A DNA stretch of 64,000 nt from Hydrogenophaga intermedia (GTDB taxonomy: Bacteria; Pseudomonadota; Gammaproteobacteria; Burkholderiales; Burkholderiaceae_C). Under the pieces are notes generated by a model. It made no database searches. It was given only the letters and a program-made list of their open reading frames with translations, and was not told the origin of the DNA. The position numbers were made by a program, and so were the translations under genes. The stretch covers positions 211,689-275,688 of the forward strand of contig NZ_CCAE010000001.1 of NCBI RefSeq assembly GCF_000723405.1, in the 5' to 3' direction. Shown here piece by piece: positions 26,402 through 35,193 of this stretch; position 1 is the first letter of the stretch; the number at the start of each line of letters is the position of its first letter.

Positions 26402-27297
26402 GGCAGGTAGTGGTCGATGAGCAGCGCCGCGAACAGCAGCGACAGGTGGATCAGCGAGAAGCGGAAGGTCTTTCGAGCCAGCGCATCGGAATAGTTCCGC
26501 CACAGCGCGAACGCGTAGCCGCAGAAGCCGATGCCCAGCAGCAGCGCGCTCACCAGGTAGAACCAACTGCTCATGCGCAGCATGAAGGGCAGCAGCGTGG
26601 CCGCCAGCAGCACGAAGGTGTAGAGCAGGATCTGCAGGCGAGTGAATTCGGAGCCGTGCGTGACCGGCAGCATGGGCAGGCCGGACTTGCGGTAGTCCTC
26701 CACGCGGTAGAGCGCCAGCGCCCAGAAGTGCGGGGGCGTCCAGAGGAAGATGATGAGGAACAGGATCAGCGCCTCGGGCGCGACCGTGCCCGTCATCGCG
26801 GCCCAGCCCAGCACCGGCGGCATGGCGCCCGAGGCGCCGCCGATCACGATGTTCTGCGGCGTCAGCGGCTTGAGGATGACGGTGTAGACGACCGCATAGC
26901 CCACGAACGTGGCGAAGGTGAGCCACATGGTGAGCGGGTTCACCCAGAACCACAGGATGGCCGAGCCGATCGCGCACAGCGCGGCCGAGAACGTGAGCGT
27001 CTGCCAGTTGGTGAGCTCGCCCTTGGCCGTGGGGCGCCAGGCGGTGCGCTTCATCTTCGCGTCGATGTGCTGCTCGACCACGCAGTTGAACGCGGCGGCC
27101 GCGCCGGCCACCAGCCAGATGCCGAAGCAGGCGATGGCCGCGAGTTGCACTTGCGGCCAGCTCGGCAGCCCTGGCACCGCCAGCACCATGCCAATGAGCG
27201 CGCAGAAGACGATGAGCTGGATCACGCGCGGCTTGGTCAACGCATGGAACTGGCGCCAGGTGGAGGGCATGGGCAAGGGATGCGCGTTGGTGCTCAT
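26395..27297 (-). CDS. ctaB: protoheme IX farnesyltransferase (heme O synthase)
   Basis: Adds a farnesyl group to heme B, giving heme O, the precursor of heme A. The 300-residue integral membrane protein has about nine helices. The two prenyltransferase aspartate motifs appear as [19 protein letters not shown] in the first conserved loop and [16 protein letters not shown] in the second. The start overlaps the ctaA stop (ATGA) and the end overlaps sco, so ctaA-ctaB-sco are translationally linked. Confidence 0.95.
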   Translation of the reverse strand: MSTNAHPLPMPSTWRQFHALTKPRVIQLIVFCALIGMVLAVPGLPSWPQVQLAAIACFGIWLVAGAAAAFNCVVEQHIDAKMKRTAWRPTAKGELTNWQTLTFSAALCAIGSAILWFWVNPLTMWLTFATFVGYAVVYTVILKPLTPQNIVIGGASGAMPPVLGWAAMTGTVAPEALILFLIIFLWTPPHFWALALYRVEDYRKSGLPMLPVTHGSEFTRLQILLYTFVLLAATLLPFMLRMSSWFYLVSALLLGIGFCGYAFALWRNYSDALARKTFRFSLIHLSLLFAALLIDHYLPW

Positions 27298-28448
27298 TGC
27301 GCGGCCCCTTCAAGGCGCCACTGGGTGGTCGTCGCACGACGCCCGCGCGTGGCCGCGATGGCGCCCGTGAAAGCAATGACCAGTGCGGCAGCGCCGCCGG
27401 TGTGGCTGACAGCCGCGAGCAGGGGCCAGTCGAGCACCACGTTGCTCAGCCCCGTCAGGAACTGCCACGCGCACAGTGCGATCAGCACGCGGGCGAAGCG
27501 CTCCAGCCCCGGTACGCGCCACAGCGCCCAGGCCAGCGCGAGCAGCACGGCGAAGACAGCGTAGGCCGTGAGGCGATGCACGTAGTGGATGGCCGTGAGC
27601 GCCGGGAAGGTGATGGCCTCACCCGCGTGGTTGGCGCCGAGCTCGCGCCAGAGCGTGAAGCCTTCGCTCAGGTTCATGGACGGCCACCAGCTCCCCTGGC
27701 AGGTGGGGAAGTCGCGGCAGGCCAGCACGGCGTAATTGGTGCTGACCCAGCCCCCCAGCGCGATCTGCAGCCACACCAGCGCAAAGGCCAGCAGCAGCGC
27801 CCAGCGCTGCGCGGTGCCGATGGACACCGGCCCCGCGCTGGCGGGATCGCCCAGACGGTAAGCCACCGACTGCGCCCGCAGCAGCGCCAGCAGCACCAAG
27901 CCGCCGAGCAGGTGCAAGGTGACGATGGCGGGGAAGAGCTTCATGGTCACCGTGAGCGCGCCGAAAGCGCCCTGCAGGCAGACCCAGACCAGCGTGACCA
28001 CGGGCCAGACCCAATGCACGTGCAGGCGCCGGCGCTCGATCCAGCTGCCCACGGCCAGCACGATGATCAGCACCCCCACGCCAGTGGCGAGGTAGCGGTG
28101 GATCATCTCAATCCAGGCCTTGGAAAAAGTGACGGGCCCGGTGGGCATGGCCGACTGCGCGGCCGAAATGTCGGCATGCGCGCCGAACGGGCTCGCGGCG
28201 CCGTAGCAGCCCGGCCAGTCGGGGCAGCCCAGGCCGGAGTCGGTGAGGCGCGTGAAGGCACCGAAGAGCACCAGGTCGAAGGTGAGGAACAGCGTGACCA
28301 GGGTGAGCACGCGCAAGCGCTGCGCGGGGCTGGCCTCGCGGTGCTTGAGCCAGATCCACGCGAGCGGGCCGATCGCGATCACGATGCCCAGCAGCATCAT
28401 GCGCGTGATCGGCGCGAGATCGACCAGGGATGGGGTGGCGGCGTCCAT
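27294..28448 (-). CDS. ctaA: heme A synthase (CtaA/COX15)
   Basis: Converts heme O to heme A by oxidising a methyl group. It has 384 residues and eight predicted helices arranged as two four-helix halves. Heme-ligand histidines are in EMIHRYLAT and TLHLLGG in the first half and [10 protein letters not shown] and SHTGGAA in the second. The cysteine pairs CPDWPGC and CRDFPTC lie in the outer loops. The ATG at 28448 follows the upstream stop by one base. Confidence 0.94.
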   Translation of the reverse strand: MDAATPSLVDLAPITRMMLLGIVIAIGPLAWIWLKHREASPAQRLRVLTLVTLFLTFDLVLFGAFTRLTDSGLGCPDWPGCYGAASPFGAHADISAAQSAMPTGPVTFSKAWIEMIHRYLATGVGVLIIVLAVGSWIERRRLHVHWVWPVVTLVWVCLQGAFGALTVTMKLFPAIVTLHLLGGLVLLALLRAQSVAYRLGDPASAGPVSIGTAQRWALLLAFALVWLQIALGGWVSTNYAVLACRDFPTCQGSWWPSMNLSEGFTLWRELGANHAGEAITFPALTAIHYVHRLTAYAVFAVLLALAWALWRVPGLERFARVLIALCAWQFLTGLSNVVLDWPLLAAVSHTGGAAALVIAFTGAIAATRGRRATTTQWRLEGAAQ

Positions 28449-28449
28449 C

Positions 28450-29127
28450 TCAGTGTTCCCGACCCGCCTTGTCCCAGGACGATGAGGCACGCAGCAGGCG
28501 GTCGAGGTCGCGCTTGGCGCGCGCGGCGTCGATGTCGGCAGGGAAACGCATCATCCAGTGGCCCTGGGGGTCGACCACGTAGAGGTGATCCTCGAGGCGG
28601 TGGCCTGCGGCCGGTTTAAGCCATTGGGCCAGCGCCGCGGCATCGACGTGCAGCACCGTGGCCGCCGCCGTGGCCGCGCGCAGCGGCTCACGCAGCTCGG
28701 TCGCACCGGTGCGCAGCCAGACCCAGTCGAGGCGGTCCTTCTCGCGACCCAGGGTTTCGCGCAACTGGCGCTGCAGGTACAGGTGTTTCTCGCAGGCGGC
28801 ATCGCAGGCGCTGTCGGCCACGCTCACCAGCAGCCACTGGCCCTGCAGCGACGCCAGCGGCACCACCCGCCCCTGCGCATCGGTGGCGTCGATCGCGGGC
28901 AGCGTCGGCTGCGAAGTGACGAGCTCGCCGTAGTTGCGCCGGCCCTCCGGCCGGATCACGTAATAGGTGAAGTAAGAGGCAATGACGGGCGCCGCGCACA
29001 CGAGCAGGATGGCGAACATCTTCCAGCGGCCGCTGCGCGTGGCTGCGACGCGCTCGGCGTTGCCGCGATCGGGCGTGGGCAGGCTGTGCACCGTCAGCGT
29101 CAGGGGTTCATCGGGCGTCTGGGCCAT
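28450..29127 (-). CDS. membrane-anchored Sco-like thioredoxin-fold protein
   Basis: A 225-residue protein with one transmembrane helix at about 37-58 and a periplasmic thioredoxin-like domain. The segment WLLVSVADSACDAACEKHLYLQRQL has a CxxxC pair (C108, C112), and H181 lies in LEDHLYVVDPQGHW, which is the same C-C-H layout that binds copper in Sco proteins. The ATG at 29127 overlaps the end of the SURF1 gene by 20 bases. It is probably a second copper or thiol factor for oxidase assembly; this role is inferred from position and motif. Confidence 0.8.
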   Translation of the reverse strand: MAQTPDEPLTLTVHSLPTPDRGNAERVAATRSGRWKMFAILLVCAAPVIASYFTYYVIRPEGRRNYGELVTSQPTLPAIDATDAQGRVVPLASLQGQWLLVSVADSACDAACEKHLYLQRQLRETLGREKDRLDWVWLRTGATELREPLRAATAAATVLHVDAAALAQWLKPAAGHRLEDHLYVVDPQGHWMMRFPADIDAARAKRDLDRLLRASSSWDKAGREH

Positions 29128-29845
29128 GGAGGCGGGCGCGTTGGCGGCGGGGTTGAATGATCTGGAACCAGAGGTACAGGCCCGCGACCAGCGCGCACAG
29201 CGCGAACCACTGGAAGGCGTAGCCATGGTGCTTCTGCACGTCGGTGGCCGGCAGCGGCCAATGGCGGCGCAAGGGGCCTTCGTCGTCACCCGTTTGCTGC
29301 ACCGATAGATCCAGCAGCGCGATACCGGTTTCCAGCCGGTAGGTGACAGGGTCGATATTTTGCCGGATGGGCCCGGTACCGGCCTCCCCGAACTGGTAAA
29401 GGCGCCCGGGGGGCGGGGCCAAGCGCCCCTGCACGGTCACCTCACCCGAGGGCGTGGCCACCTCAGGCATGCGCAGGCGGTCGTTGAAGTCGCGCGGTAC
29501 CCAACCGCGCTGCACGAGCACCGCGCGGTCGCTGCCACTCAGGCGCAGCGGCGTGACCAGGAAAAACCCCACGCGACCGTCCATCTGGCGGTTGTCGAGA
29601 AAGACGTTGTGTTGCGCGAGCCAATGCCCTTGCAGCCGCACCGGCCGGTACGCGCCCGAGGCCGGGTCGGTCTGCGCGAGCAGCTCGTGGTTGTCCCAGG
29701 CGGGCAGCTGGGCGCGTGAACGGATCGACGCCTCCAGCGCGGTCTTCTGCGCCGCGCGGTCCAGTTGCCACAGACCGAGTGAGGCGGTGGCCGCCACGGT
29801 CAGCGCGGTCGCCACGCTGGCGACGATGAAACGGGAGCGGCTCAT
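29108..29845 (-). CDS. SURF1 family cytochrome oxidase assembly protein
   Basis: A 245-residue inner-membrane protein with a helix at each end (VASVATALTVAATASLGLWQ and GYAFQWFALCALVAGLYLWF) and a periplasmic domain between. Family motifs are LGLWQLDRA near the start, VLVQRGWVP in the middle and HHGYAFQWF before the second helix. SURF1 helps insert heme A into subunit I. It follows coxC after the small plus-strand DUF2909 gene and leads the second half of the oxidase cluster. Confidence 0.92.
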   Translation of the reverse strand: MSRSRFIVASVATALTVAATASLGLWQLDRAAQKTALEASIRSRAQLPAWDNHELLAQTDPASGAYRPVRLQGHWLAQHNVFLDNRQMDGRVGFFLVTPLRLSGSDRAVLVQRGWVPRDFNDRLRMPEVATPSGEVTVQGRLAPPPGRLYQFGEAGTGPIRQNIDPVTYRLETGIALLDLSVQQTGDDEGPLRRHWPLPATDVQKHHGYAFQWFALCALVAGLYLWFQIIQPRRQRARLHGPDAR

Positions 29846-29943
29846 TGGCGCGCGCCTCTGGGGGGCTGCGCGGCGCTCATGCGCCGGCTCCGACGCGGTT
29901 GCGTCCGACAGTGTCTCGCGGCAGGGCCCGGATAATGCGAGCC

Positions 29944-30180
29944 ATGAAGTACTTCGTGATCGTGGCTTTCGTGGCCATCATCGGCAGCCTGGCCGCGGCG
30001 CTGGTGTTCATGATGCGCGGCGGCGTGCACGACGACAAAGACGGTGAAGCGCCGCGCAAACGCCAGATGGCGCGCGCATTGGCGTTTCGCGTGGGCTTTT
30101 CCGTCCTGCTGTTTGTGCTGGTGCTGGTGGCGTATTTCATGGGCTGGATCCAGCCGACCGGGTTGCCGCTGGGGCGCTGA
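29944..30180 (+). CDS. twin transmembrane protein (DUF2909)
   Basis: A 78-residue protein with two helices: MKYFVIVAFVAIIGSLAAAL at the start and FSVLLFVLVLVAYFMGWIQP near the end, joined by a charged loop. This matches DUF2909, a family seen in oxidase clusters of beta- and gammaproteobacteria. It is the only plus-strand gene inside the cluster and diverges from SURF1. An alternative ATG lies nine bases upstream. Confidence 0.82.
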   Translation: MKYFVIVAFVAIIGSLAAALVFMMRGGVHDDKDGEAPRKRQMARALAFRVGFSVLLFVLVLVAYFMGWIQPTGLPLGR

Positions 30181-30203
30181 GTGCACCACGTGGGCATCGA
30201 AAG

Positions 30204-30229
30204 AAAAAAGCGCCTCACGGCGCTTTTTT
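30204..30229. terminator. bidirectional rho-independent terminator
   Basis: AAAAAAGCGCC and GGCGCTTTTTT form a stem around the loop TCAC. It lies between the plus-strand DUF2909 gene and the convergent coxC gene, so it ends both transcripts and splits the oxidase cluster in two. Confidence 0.92.
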
Positions 30230-30256
30230 CATGGGGCGAACGTCCCTGGTGGGGCA

Positions 30257-31138
30257 TCACATCCAGTAGACGAGGATGTACAGGCCCAGCCACACCACGT
30301 CCACGAAGTGCCAGTACCAGGCCGCGCCTTCGAAGCCGAAGTGGCGCTCGGCGGTGAAGTGGCCCTTGTGCAGGCGCAGCGTGATGAAGAACAGCATCAG
30401 CATGCCCACCAGCACGTGGAAACCGTGGAAGCCCGTGAGCATGAAGAAGGTGGAGCCGAAGATACCCGAGCTCAGCTTGAGGTTCAGGTCGGCGTAGGCG
30501 TGCGCGTATTCGTAGCCTTGCACGAACAGGAACACGAGGCCGAGCAGCACCGTGACCCACATGAACCCGATGGTCTTGGCGCGTTGGCCAGCCTGCAGGG
30601 CGTGGTGAGCGATGGTGAGCGTGACGCCGGAGGTGAGCAGCAGCGCCGTGTTGATCGTGGGAAGCCAGAACGGGCCCATGGTCTGGAACGGCTCGACGAT
30701 GCCACCCGGCGAAGCGGTGGCACCGGCCTGCATGCTGGGCCAGACAGCCGAGAAGTTGGGCCAGATGAGCGAGTTCTCGAAGCTGCCGAGGTTGGGTAGC
30801 GCGTGCGCGCGCGCCCACCACAGGGCGGTGAAGAAGGCGCCGAAGAACATCACCTCGGAGAAGATGAACCAGCTCATGCTCCAGCGGAACGAGAGGTCGA
30901 TCTTGCGGCCGTACATGCCGGTCTCGCTTTCGTGCACGGCGTCGCGGAACCACTGGAACAGCACGAACAGCCAGAACACCAGGCCGAAGGCCACGGAGTA
31001 CGCGCCCCACTGCACGCCGTTGACCCATTGGCCGGCGCCAAGGATCACGAAGAAAAGGCCGATGGCGGCCATGACCGGATGGCGCGACGGCCCGGGGACG
31101 AAGTAGTACGGCGTGGAGCCATGGGATGCTGCGGACAT
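30257..31138 (-). CDS. ctaE: cytochrome c oxidase subunit III
   Basis: A 293-residue, seven-helix subunit III. Conserved stretches are FFVILGAGQWVNG, RWSMSWFIFSEVMFFGAFF with the carboxylate of the family, and GFHGFHVLVGMLML; the end is WYWHFVDVVWLGLYILVYWM. Subunit III stabilises the catalytic core and its proton uptake. I chose the ATG at 31138 because AGGAG lies eight bases before it; a GTG nine bases upstream is also open. A terminator follows. Confidence 0.96.
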   Translation of the reverse strand: MSAASHGSTPYYFVPGPSRHPVMAAIGLFFVILGAGQWVNGVQWGAYSVAFGLVFWLFVLFQWFRDAVHESETGMYGRKIDLSFRWSMSWFIFSEVMFFGAFFTALWWARAHALPNLGSFENSLIWPNFSAVWPSMQAGATASPGGIVEPFQTMGPFWLPTINTALLLTSGVTLTIAHHALQAGQRAKTIGFMWVTVLLGLVFLFVQGYEYAHAYADLNLKLSSGIFGSTFFMLTGFHGFHVLVGMLMLFFITLRLHKGHFTAERHFGFEGAAWYWHFVDVVWLGLYILVYWM

Positions 31139-31202
31139 GCTGCTCACTCCTGTTGTGCTGTCGCTGTCGATTTCAATGAATTCGTTGTTCGGGTCGCCGC
31201 CC

Positions 31203-31403
31203 TCAACCGGCGACCCAGTTCACCAGCGCGATGAGCGCGCCGACGAAGATGAAGGCCATCACGATCCCCACCGCCACCAGATGCAGCGGATTGAGCCGTT
31301 TGATGTCCTTTTCGTACTCGGCCCGCTGACGCACGCCGAGAAAGCCCCAGAGCACGGCCTTGACCGTGCTCAGCAGAGAACCGGAACGCGAAGGCTTGGT
31401 CAT
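31203..31403 (-). CDS. DUF2970 small membrane protein
   Basis: A 66-residue protein with one transmembrane helix near the C-terminus (VAVGIVMAFIFVGALIALVNW) and an N-terminal soluble part containing TVKAVLWGFLGVRQRAEYEKDI, the DUF2970 signature. The family is found between ctaG and coxC in betaproteobacteria, exactly as here, and is presumed to help assemble or stabilise the oxidase. The ATG at 31403 is five bases past the ctaG stop. Confidence 0.86.
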   Translation of the reverse strand: MTKPSRSGSLLSTVKAVLWGFLGVRQRAEYEKDIKRLNPLHLVAVGIVMAFIFVGALIALVNWVAG

Positions 31404-31408
31404 GGCGT

Positions 31409-32008
31409 TCACGCGCCACCCTGCGCCGATGCGGCAGGGGCCAAGGCGGCCGACTCGGGGGCCGGCGGCGTCTTGCCACCCACCTCGAAGAAGGTGTACG
31501 ACAACGTGATCGTGTGGACGTCCTTGGGCAGGCGCGGGTCGATCACGAAGGCCACCGGCCACTCCTTCTTCTCACCAGCCGCGAGCGTGTACTGCGTGAA
31601 GCAGAAGCACTCGAGCTTGTTGAAGTGCGCCGCCGACTGTTTGGGGGCGTAGCTGGGAATGGCCTGCGCGGCCATGCTGCGGTTCTGGATGTTCTGGAAC
31701 TCGTACATCACCGTGGTGAGCTCGCCGGGATGAACCTGGAGCGAACGCACCGCGGGCTTGAAGTGCCAGGGGCCGCGCACGTTGGTGTCGAACTCGACCG
31801 TGATGGTGCGGCTGAGGTCCACCTGCGTATTGGCGGGCAGCTTGGCCGCGCCGGGGATGCGCGTTTCCGACACCGCCAGCACGTTGATGCCCAGCGCGTC
31901 GCAGATGTGGCGGTAAATGGGCACCAGCGCGTAGCCGAACGCGAACATGCCCAGCGCGATCACGCAGAGCTTGCCCACGATCTTGAGGTTTTCCTGGCGC
32001 AGACCCAT
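31409..32008 (-). CDS. ctaG: cytochrome c oxidase assembly protein CtaG (Cox11)
   Basis: Delivers copper to the CuB site in subunit I. The 199 residues start with one transmembrane helix (GKLCVIALGMFAFGYALVPIY) and continue as a periplasmic immunoglobulin-like domain. The copper-binding cysteines are C134 and C136 in KLECFCFTQY. The C-terminal Ala/Pro-rich tail is longer than usual. It follows the small assembly peptide gene. Confidence 0.94.
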   Translation of the reverse strand: MGLRQENLKIVGKLCVIALGMFAFGYALVPIYRHICDALGINVLAVSETRIPGAAKLPANTQVDLSRTITVEFDTNVRGPWHFKPAVRSLQVHPGELTTVMYEFQNIQNRSMAAQAIPSYAPKQSAAHFNKLECFCFTQYTLAAGEKKEWPVAFVIDPRLPKDVHTITLSYTFFEVGGKTPPAPESAALAPAASAQGGA

Positions 32009-32024
32009 AGCCGGCTCCGACCCT

Positions 32025-32135
32025 TCAGCCGTTCAAAAGAACAAACTTGGCGACGAAGCCAAAGAAGAACACCGCCGCCACGGAGGCCAGGATCAGGCCC
32101 AGGCGGACGTTGCTCTTTTTCTGTTCAGGCGTCAT
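32025..32135 (-). CDS. cytochrome oxidase small assembly protein (36 aa)
   Basis: A 36-residue reading frame starting MTPEQKKSNVRLGLILASVA and ending in the hydrophobic stretch that finishes KFVLLNG. It is a single transmembrane helix with a positively charged N-terminus. It fills the gap between ctaD and ctaG and matches the short peptide annotated there in other Burkholderiales genomes. Its stop at 32025 is 16 bases before the ctaG start. Confidence 0.82.
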   Translation of the reverse strand: MTPEQKKSNVRLGLILASVAAVFFFGFVAKFVLLNG

Positions 32136-32154
32136 GGCTTGGCGTGCCCGGTGT

Positions 32155-33780
32155 TCAGCCGATCACCTTGGTGGCGGTGGCGTCGAGCTTGGGCGGGTTC
32201 TCGAAGGTGTGGAACGGCGCCGGTGACGGCACTTCCCACTCCAGACCTTCGGCCGCTTCCCAGGGCTTCTGCGAGGCCTTCTCGCCCTTGCCCTGCATGG
32301 CGGGGAGCACAACGGCGATGAAGAAGTACACCTGCGCGAGACCGAAGCCGAAGGCGCCGATGGACGCGATCATGTTGAAGTCCGCGAACTGCATCGGGTA
32401 GTCAGCGTAGCGGCGGGGCATGCCGGCCAGGCCCAGGAAGTGCATCGGGAAGAAGGTGACGTTGAACGAAATCATCGACCACCAGAAGTGAATCTTGCCG
32501 CGCGTTTCGCTGTACATCACGCCCGTCCACTTGGGCAGCCAGTAGTAGATGCCGGCGAACATGGCGAACAGCGAGCCGGCCACCAGCACGTAGTGGAAGT
32601 GCGCCACCACGTAGTAGGTGTCCTGCATCTGGATGTCGATCGGCGCGACCGACAGGATCAGGCCGGTGAACCCGCCCATGGTGAACACGAAGATGAAGCC
32701 CACGGCCCACAGCATCGGGGTCTCGAAGGTCATCTCACCCTTCCACATGGTCGCGATCCAGTTGAAGATCTTCACGCCCGTGGGCACCGCGATCAGCATC
32801 GTGGAGTACATGAAGAAGAGCTGGCCCGTCACCGGCATGCCGGTGGTGAACATGTGGTGCGCCCACACGACGAAGGACAGGATGGCGATGGAACCCGTGG
32901 CGTAGACCATGGAGGCGTAGCCGAACAGCTTCTTGCGCGCGAAGGCGGGCACCACCTGGCTCACGATGCCGAAGGCCGGCAGGATCATGATGTAGACCTC
33001 GGGGTGGCCGAAGAACCAGAAGATGTGCTGGTACATCACCGGGTCGCCGCCGCCAGCGGGGTTGAAGAAGCTGGTGCCGAAGTGGCGGTCGGTCAGCGTC
33101 ATGGTGATGGCGCCGGCCAGCACGGGCATCACGGCGATCAGCAGGTAGGCGGTGATGAGCCAGGTCCAGCAGAACATGGACATCTTCATCAGCGTCATGC
33201 CGGGCGCGCGCATGTTCAGGATGGTCACGATGATGTTGATCGAGCCCATGATCGACGAGGCGCCCATGATGTGCATCGCGAAGATGCCGGCGTCCATCGA
33301 CGGGCCCATCTGCAGCGTCAGCGGCGCGTAGAGCGTCCAGCCCGCGGCGGGCGCGCCACCGGGCATGAAGAACGAGCCCACGAGCATGAGGGCCGCGGGA
33401 ATCAGCAGCCAGAAGCTGAGGTTGTTCATCCGCGCGAAGGCCATGTCGGACGCGCCGATCTGCAGCGGGATCATCCAGTTCGCGAAGCCCACGAAGGCCG
33501 GCATGATGGCGCCGAACACCATGATCAGGCCGTGCATGGTGGTGAGCTGGTTGAACAGCTCGGGGTTCACCAGTTGCAGACCGGGCTGGAACAGCTCGGC
33601 GCGGATGCCCAGGGCGAGAACGCCCCCGACCATCAGCATGGTGAACGAAAACAGCAGGTACAGGGTACCGATGTCCTTGTGGTTGGTGGCGAACACCCAG
33701 CGGCGCCAGCCCGTGGGGGCATGGTGGTCGTGGTCGTGGTCGTGGCCGTGCGCGTCGTGGTGGTCAAGCACTGCACTCAT
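32155..33780 (-). CDS. ctaD: cytochrome c oxidase subunit I
   Basis: The catalytic subunit, 541 residues and 12 helices, carrying heme a, heme a3 and CuB. Ligand sites include TTMHGLIMVFG (low-spin heme histidine), FWFFGHPEVYIMILPAFG (CuB His and the cross-linked Tyr), WAHHMFTTGM (CuB His pair) and VAHFHYVLVAG (heme a3 and heme a). The first 20 residues are unusually rich in histidine (eight of 14 at residues 7-20). Upstream is coxB with a gap of 39 bases. Confidence 0.98.
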   Translation of the reverse strand: MSAVLDHHDAHGHDHDHDHHAPTGWRRWVFATNHKDIGTLYLLFSFTMLMVGGVLALGIRAELFQPGLQLVNPELFNQLTTMHGLIMVFGAIMPAFVGFANWMIPLQIGASDMAFARMNNLSFWLLIPAALMLVGSFFMPGGAPAAGWTLYAPLTLQMGPSMDAGIFAMHIMGASSIMGSINIIVTILNMRAPGMTLMKMSMFCWTWLITAYLLIAVMPVLAGAITMTLTDRHFGTSFFNPAGGGDPVMYQHIFWFFGHPEVYIMILPAFGIVSQVVPAFARKKLFGYASMVYATGSIAILSFVVWAHHMFTTGMPVTGQLFFMYSTMLIAVPTGVKIFNWIATMWKGEMTFETPMLWAVGFIFVFTMGGFTGLILSVAPIDIQMQDTYYVVAHFHYVLVAGSLFAMFAGIYYWLPKWTGVMYSETRGKIHFWWSMISFNVTFFPMHFLGLAGMPRRYADYPMQFADFNMIASIGAFGFGLAQVYFFIAVVLPAMQGKGEKASQKPWEAAEGLEWEVPSPAPFHTFENPPKLDATATKVIG

Positions 33781-33819
33781 GTCTGTTCCTCAGGTTCTCG
33801 ATCTCGATGCGCGGGCGGA

Positions 33820-35013
33820 TCACTTACGCGCGGCCTGCACTTCGGCGGGCTGCACGATCTGCTCGGTCTTGTTGCTCCAACTGTTCTTGGCGTAGGTCAT
33901 CACTGCCGCCAGTTCGGTATCGGACAGCTGCTTCCACGCTGGCATTGCACCGTTGTTCTGGCCATTGAGCAGCACGTGGGTCATCTTGCCCTTGTCGGCG
34001 TCGAGCACCACGGGCGAGCCGTCCAGCGCTTTGATGGGACCGGCGCCCTTGCCGTTGGCCTGGTGGCAGGCAGCGCAATTGGCGGCATACACGGATTCGC
34101 CGCGCTTGACAAGGTCGGCCAGCGTCCACACTTTGCTCGGATCGTCGGCGGCGGCCGCAATGGCCTTGTACTTCTCGCCCACCCAGGCGGTGTATTCCTC
34201 GGCCGACACCACCTTCACGTGGATCGGCATGTAAGCGTGTTCCTTGCCGCACAGCTCGGCGCACTGGCCGTAGAAATCGCCGGTTTTCTCGGCGCGGAAC
34301 CAGGTGTCGCGCACGAAGCCGGGGATGGCGTCCTGCTTGACGCCGAAGGCCGGCACCATCCAGGCGTGGATCACGTCGTTGGCGGTGGTGATGATGCGGA
34401 TCTTCTTGCCCACGGGCACCACGAGCGGGTTGTCCACCTTGAGCAGGTAGTCGTCGGTGGCCTCGGGCTTGCCGCTGTTGGACATGACGCGGTGCGAGGT
34501 GTCGAGCGTGGAGAGGAAGTCGATGCCCTCGCCTTCGCCTTTGATGTACTCGTAGCCCCACTTCCACTGCATGCCCACCGCCTTGATGGTGAGGTCGGCG
34601 TTGGTGGTGTCCTTCTGCGCGACCAACACCTTCGTGGCGGGCAACGCCATGCCGATGACGATCAGCAGGGGGACGATGGTCCAGCCCAGTTCCACCCAGA
34701 TCGGCTCTGGCAGCGCCTGAGACTTGTGGCCCACCGATTTGCGGTGCTTGACGATCGAATAGAACATGACGCCGAAGACGATCACGAAGATCACGGCGCA
34801 GATGCCCATCATGAACCAGTGCAGCCAATGCTGCTCCTCGGCGATCTTGGTGACTGGCGGCGCAAAGTTGAGCTGGTTGACCGCGGGCCCGCCCGGCAGA
34901 TCATTGACCTTTTGAGCGGCCACCGAGGTCCAGACCCCGGCGCTCAGCAGTGCCAGTCCCGCCGCGTTGCGCGCTGCACGTAGGGCTTGCAGCGTCTTCG
35001 TCGTCTTACTCAC
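33820..35013 (-). CDS. coxB: cytochrome c oxidase subunit II fused to cytochrome c (caa3 type)
   Basis: A 397-residue subunit II. After a signal peptide and two helices (WFMMGICAVIFVIVFGVMFY and IVPLLIVIGMALPATKVL) comes the cupredoxin domain with the CuA ligands in GQCAELCGKEHAYM and the histidine in DVIHAW. A cytochrome c domain follows, with the heme site CAACH at 313-317 and axial Met in GAMPAW. The start is taken as GTG at 35013 with GAGG nine bases upstream; an ATG at 35097 is possible but gives an odd N-terminus. First gene of the oxidase cluster. Confidence 0.95.
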   Translation of the reverse strand: MSKTTKTLQALRAARNAAGLALLSAGVWTSVAAQKVNDLPGGPAVNQLNFAPPVTKIAEEQHWLHWFMMGICAVIFVIVFGVMFYSIVKHRKSVGHKSQALPEPIWVELGWTIVPLLIVIGMALPATKVLVAQKDTTNADLTIKAVGMQWKWGYEYIKGEGEGIDFLSTLDTSHRVMSNSGKPEATDDYLLKVDNPLVVPVGKKIRIITTANDVIHAWMVPAFGVKQDAIPGFVRDTWFRAEKTGDFYGQCAELCGKEHAYMPIHVKVVSAEEYTAWVGEKYKAIAAAADDPSKVWTLADLVKRGESVYAANCAACHQANGKGAGPIKALDGSPVVLDADKGKMTHVLLNGQNNGAMPAWKQLSDTELAAVMTYAKNSWSNKTEQIVQPAEVQAARK

Positions 35014-35193
35014 TTGTTGCGCCTCAAATAGAAATATCGACTGAGCCAGAATGACGCACCATCCGAAGGCGACGCGCCGGCACAGGGAAATGCCCATCGA
35101 CTCAAACCGCGGGATTGTAGCCGCCGCCATAGGGCCGCCATGCGGCAAGCCGCGAGCCCCACTCGGGTTCTGTCGGGCGCCCGGGCGCGCGGC

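Noticed and set aside
33720..33766. Tandem GTGGTC-type repeat as a CRISPR or satellite
   Set aside because: It is simply the His-Asp codon tract of ctaD in frame.
32440..34983. An 847-residue His/Arg/Gly-rich plus-strand frame across the oxidase genes
   Set aside because: Complementary strand of ctaD and coxB, whose identity is certain.
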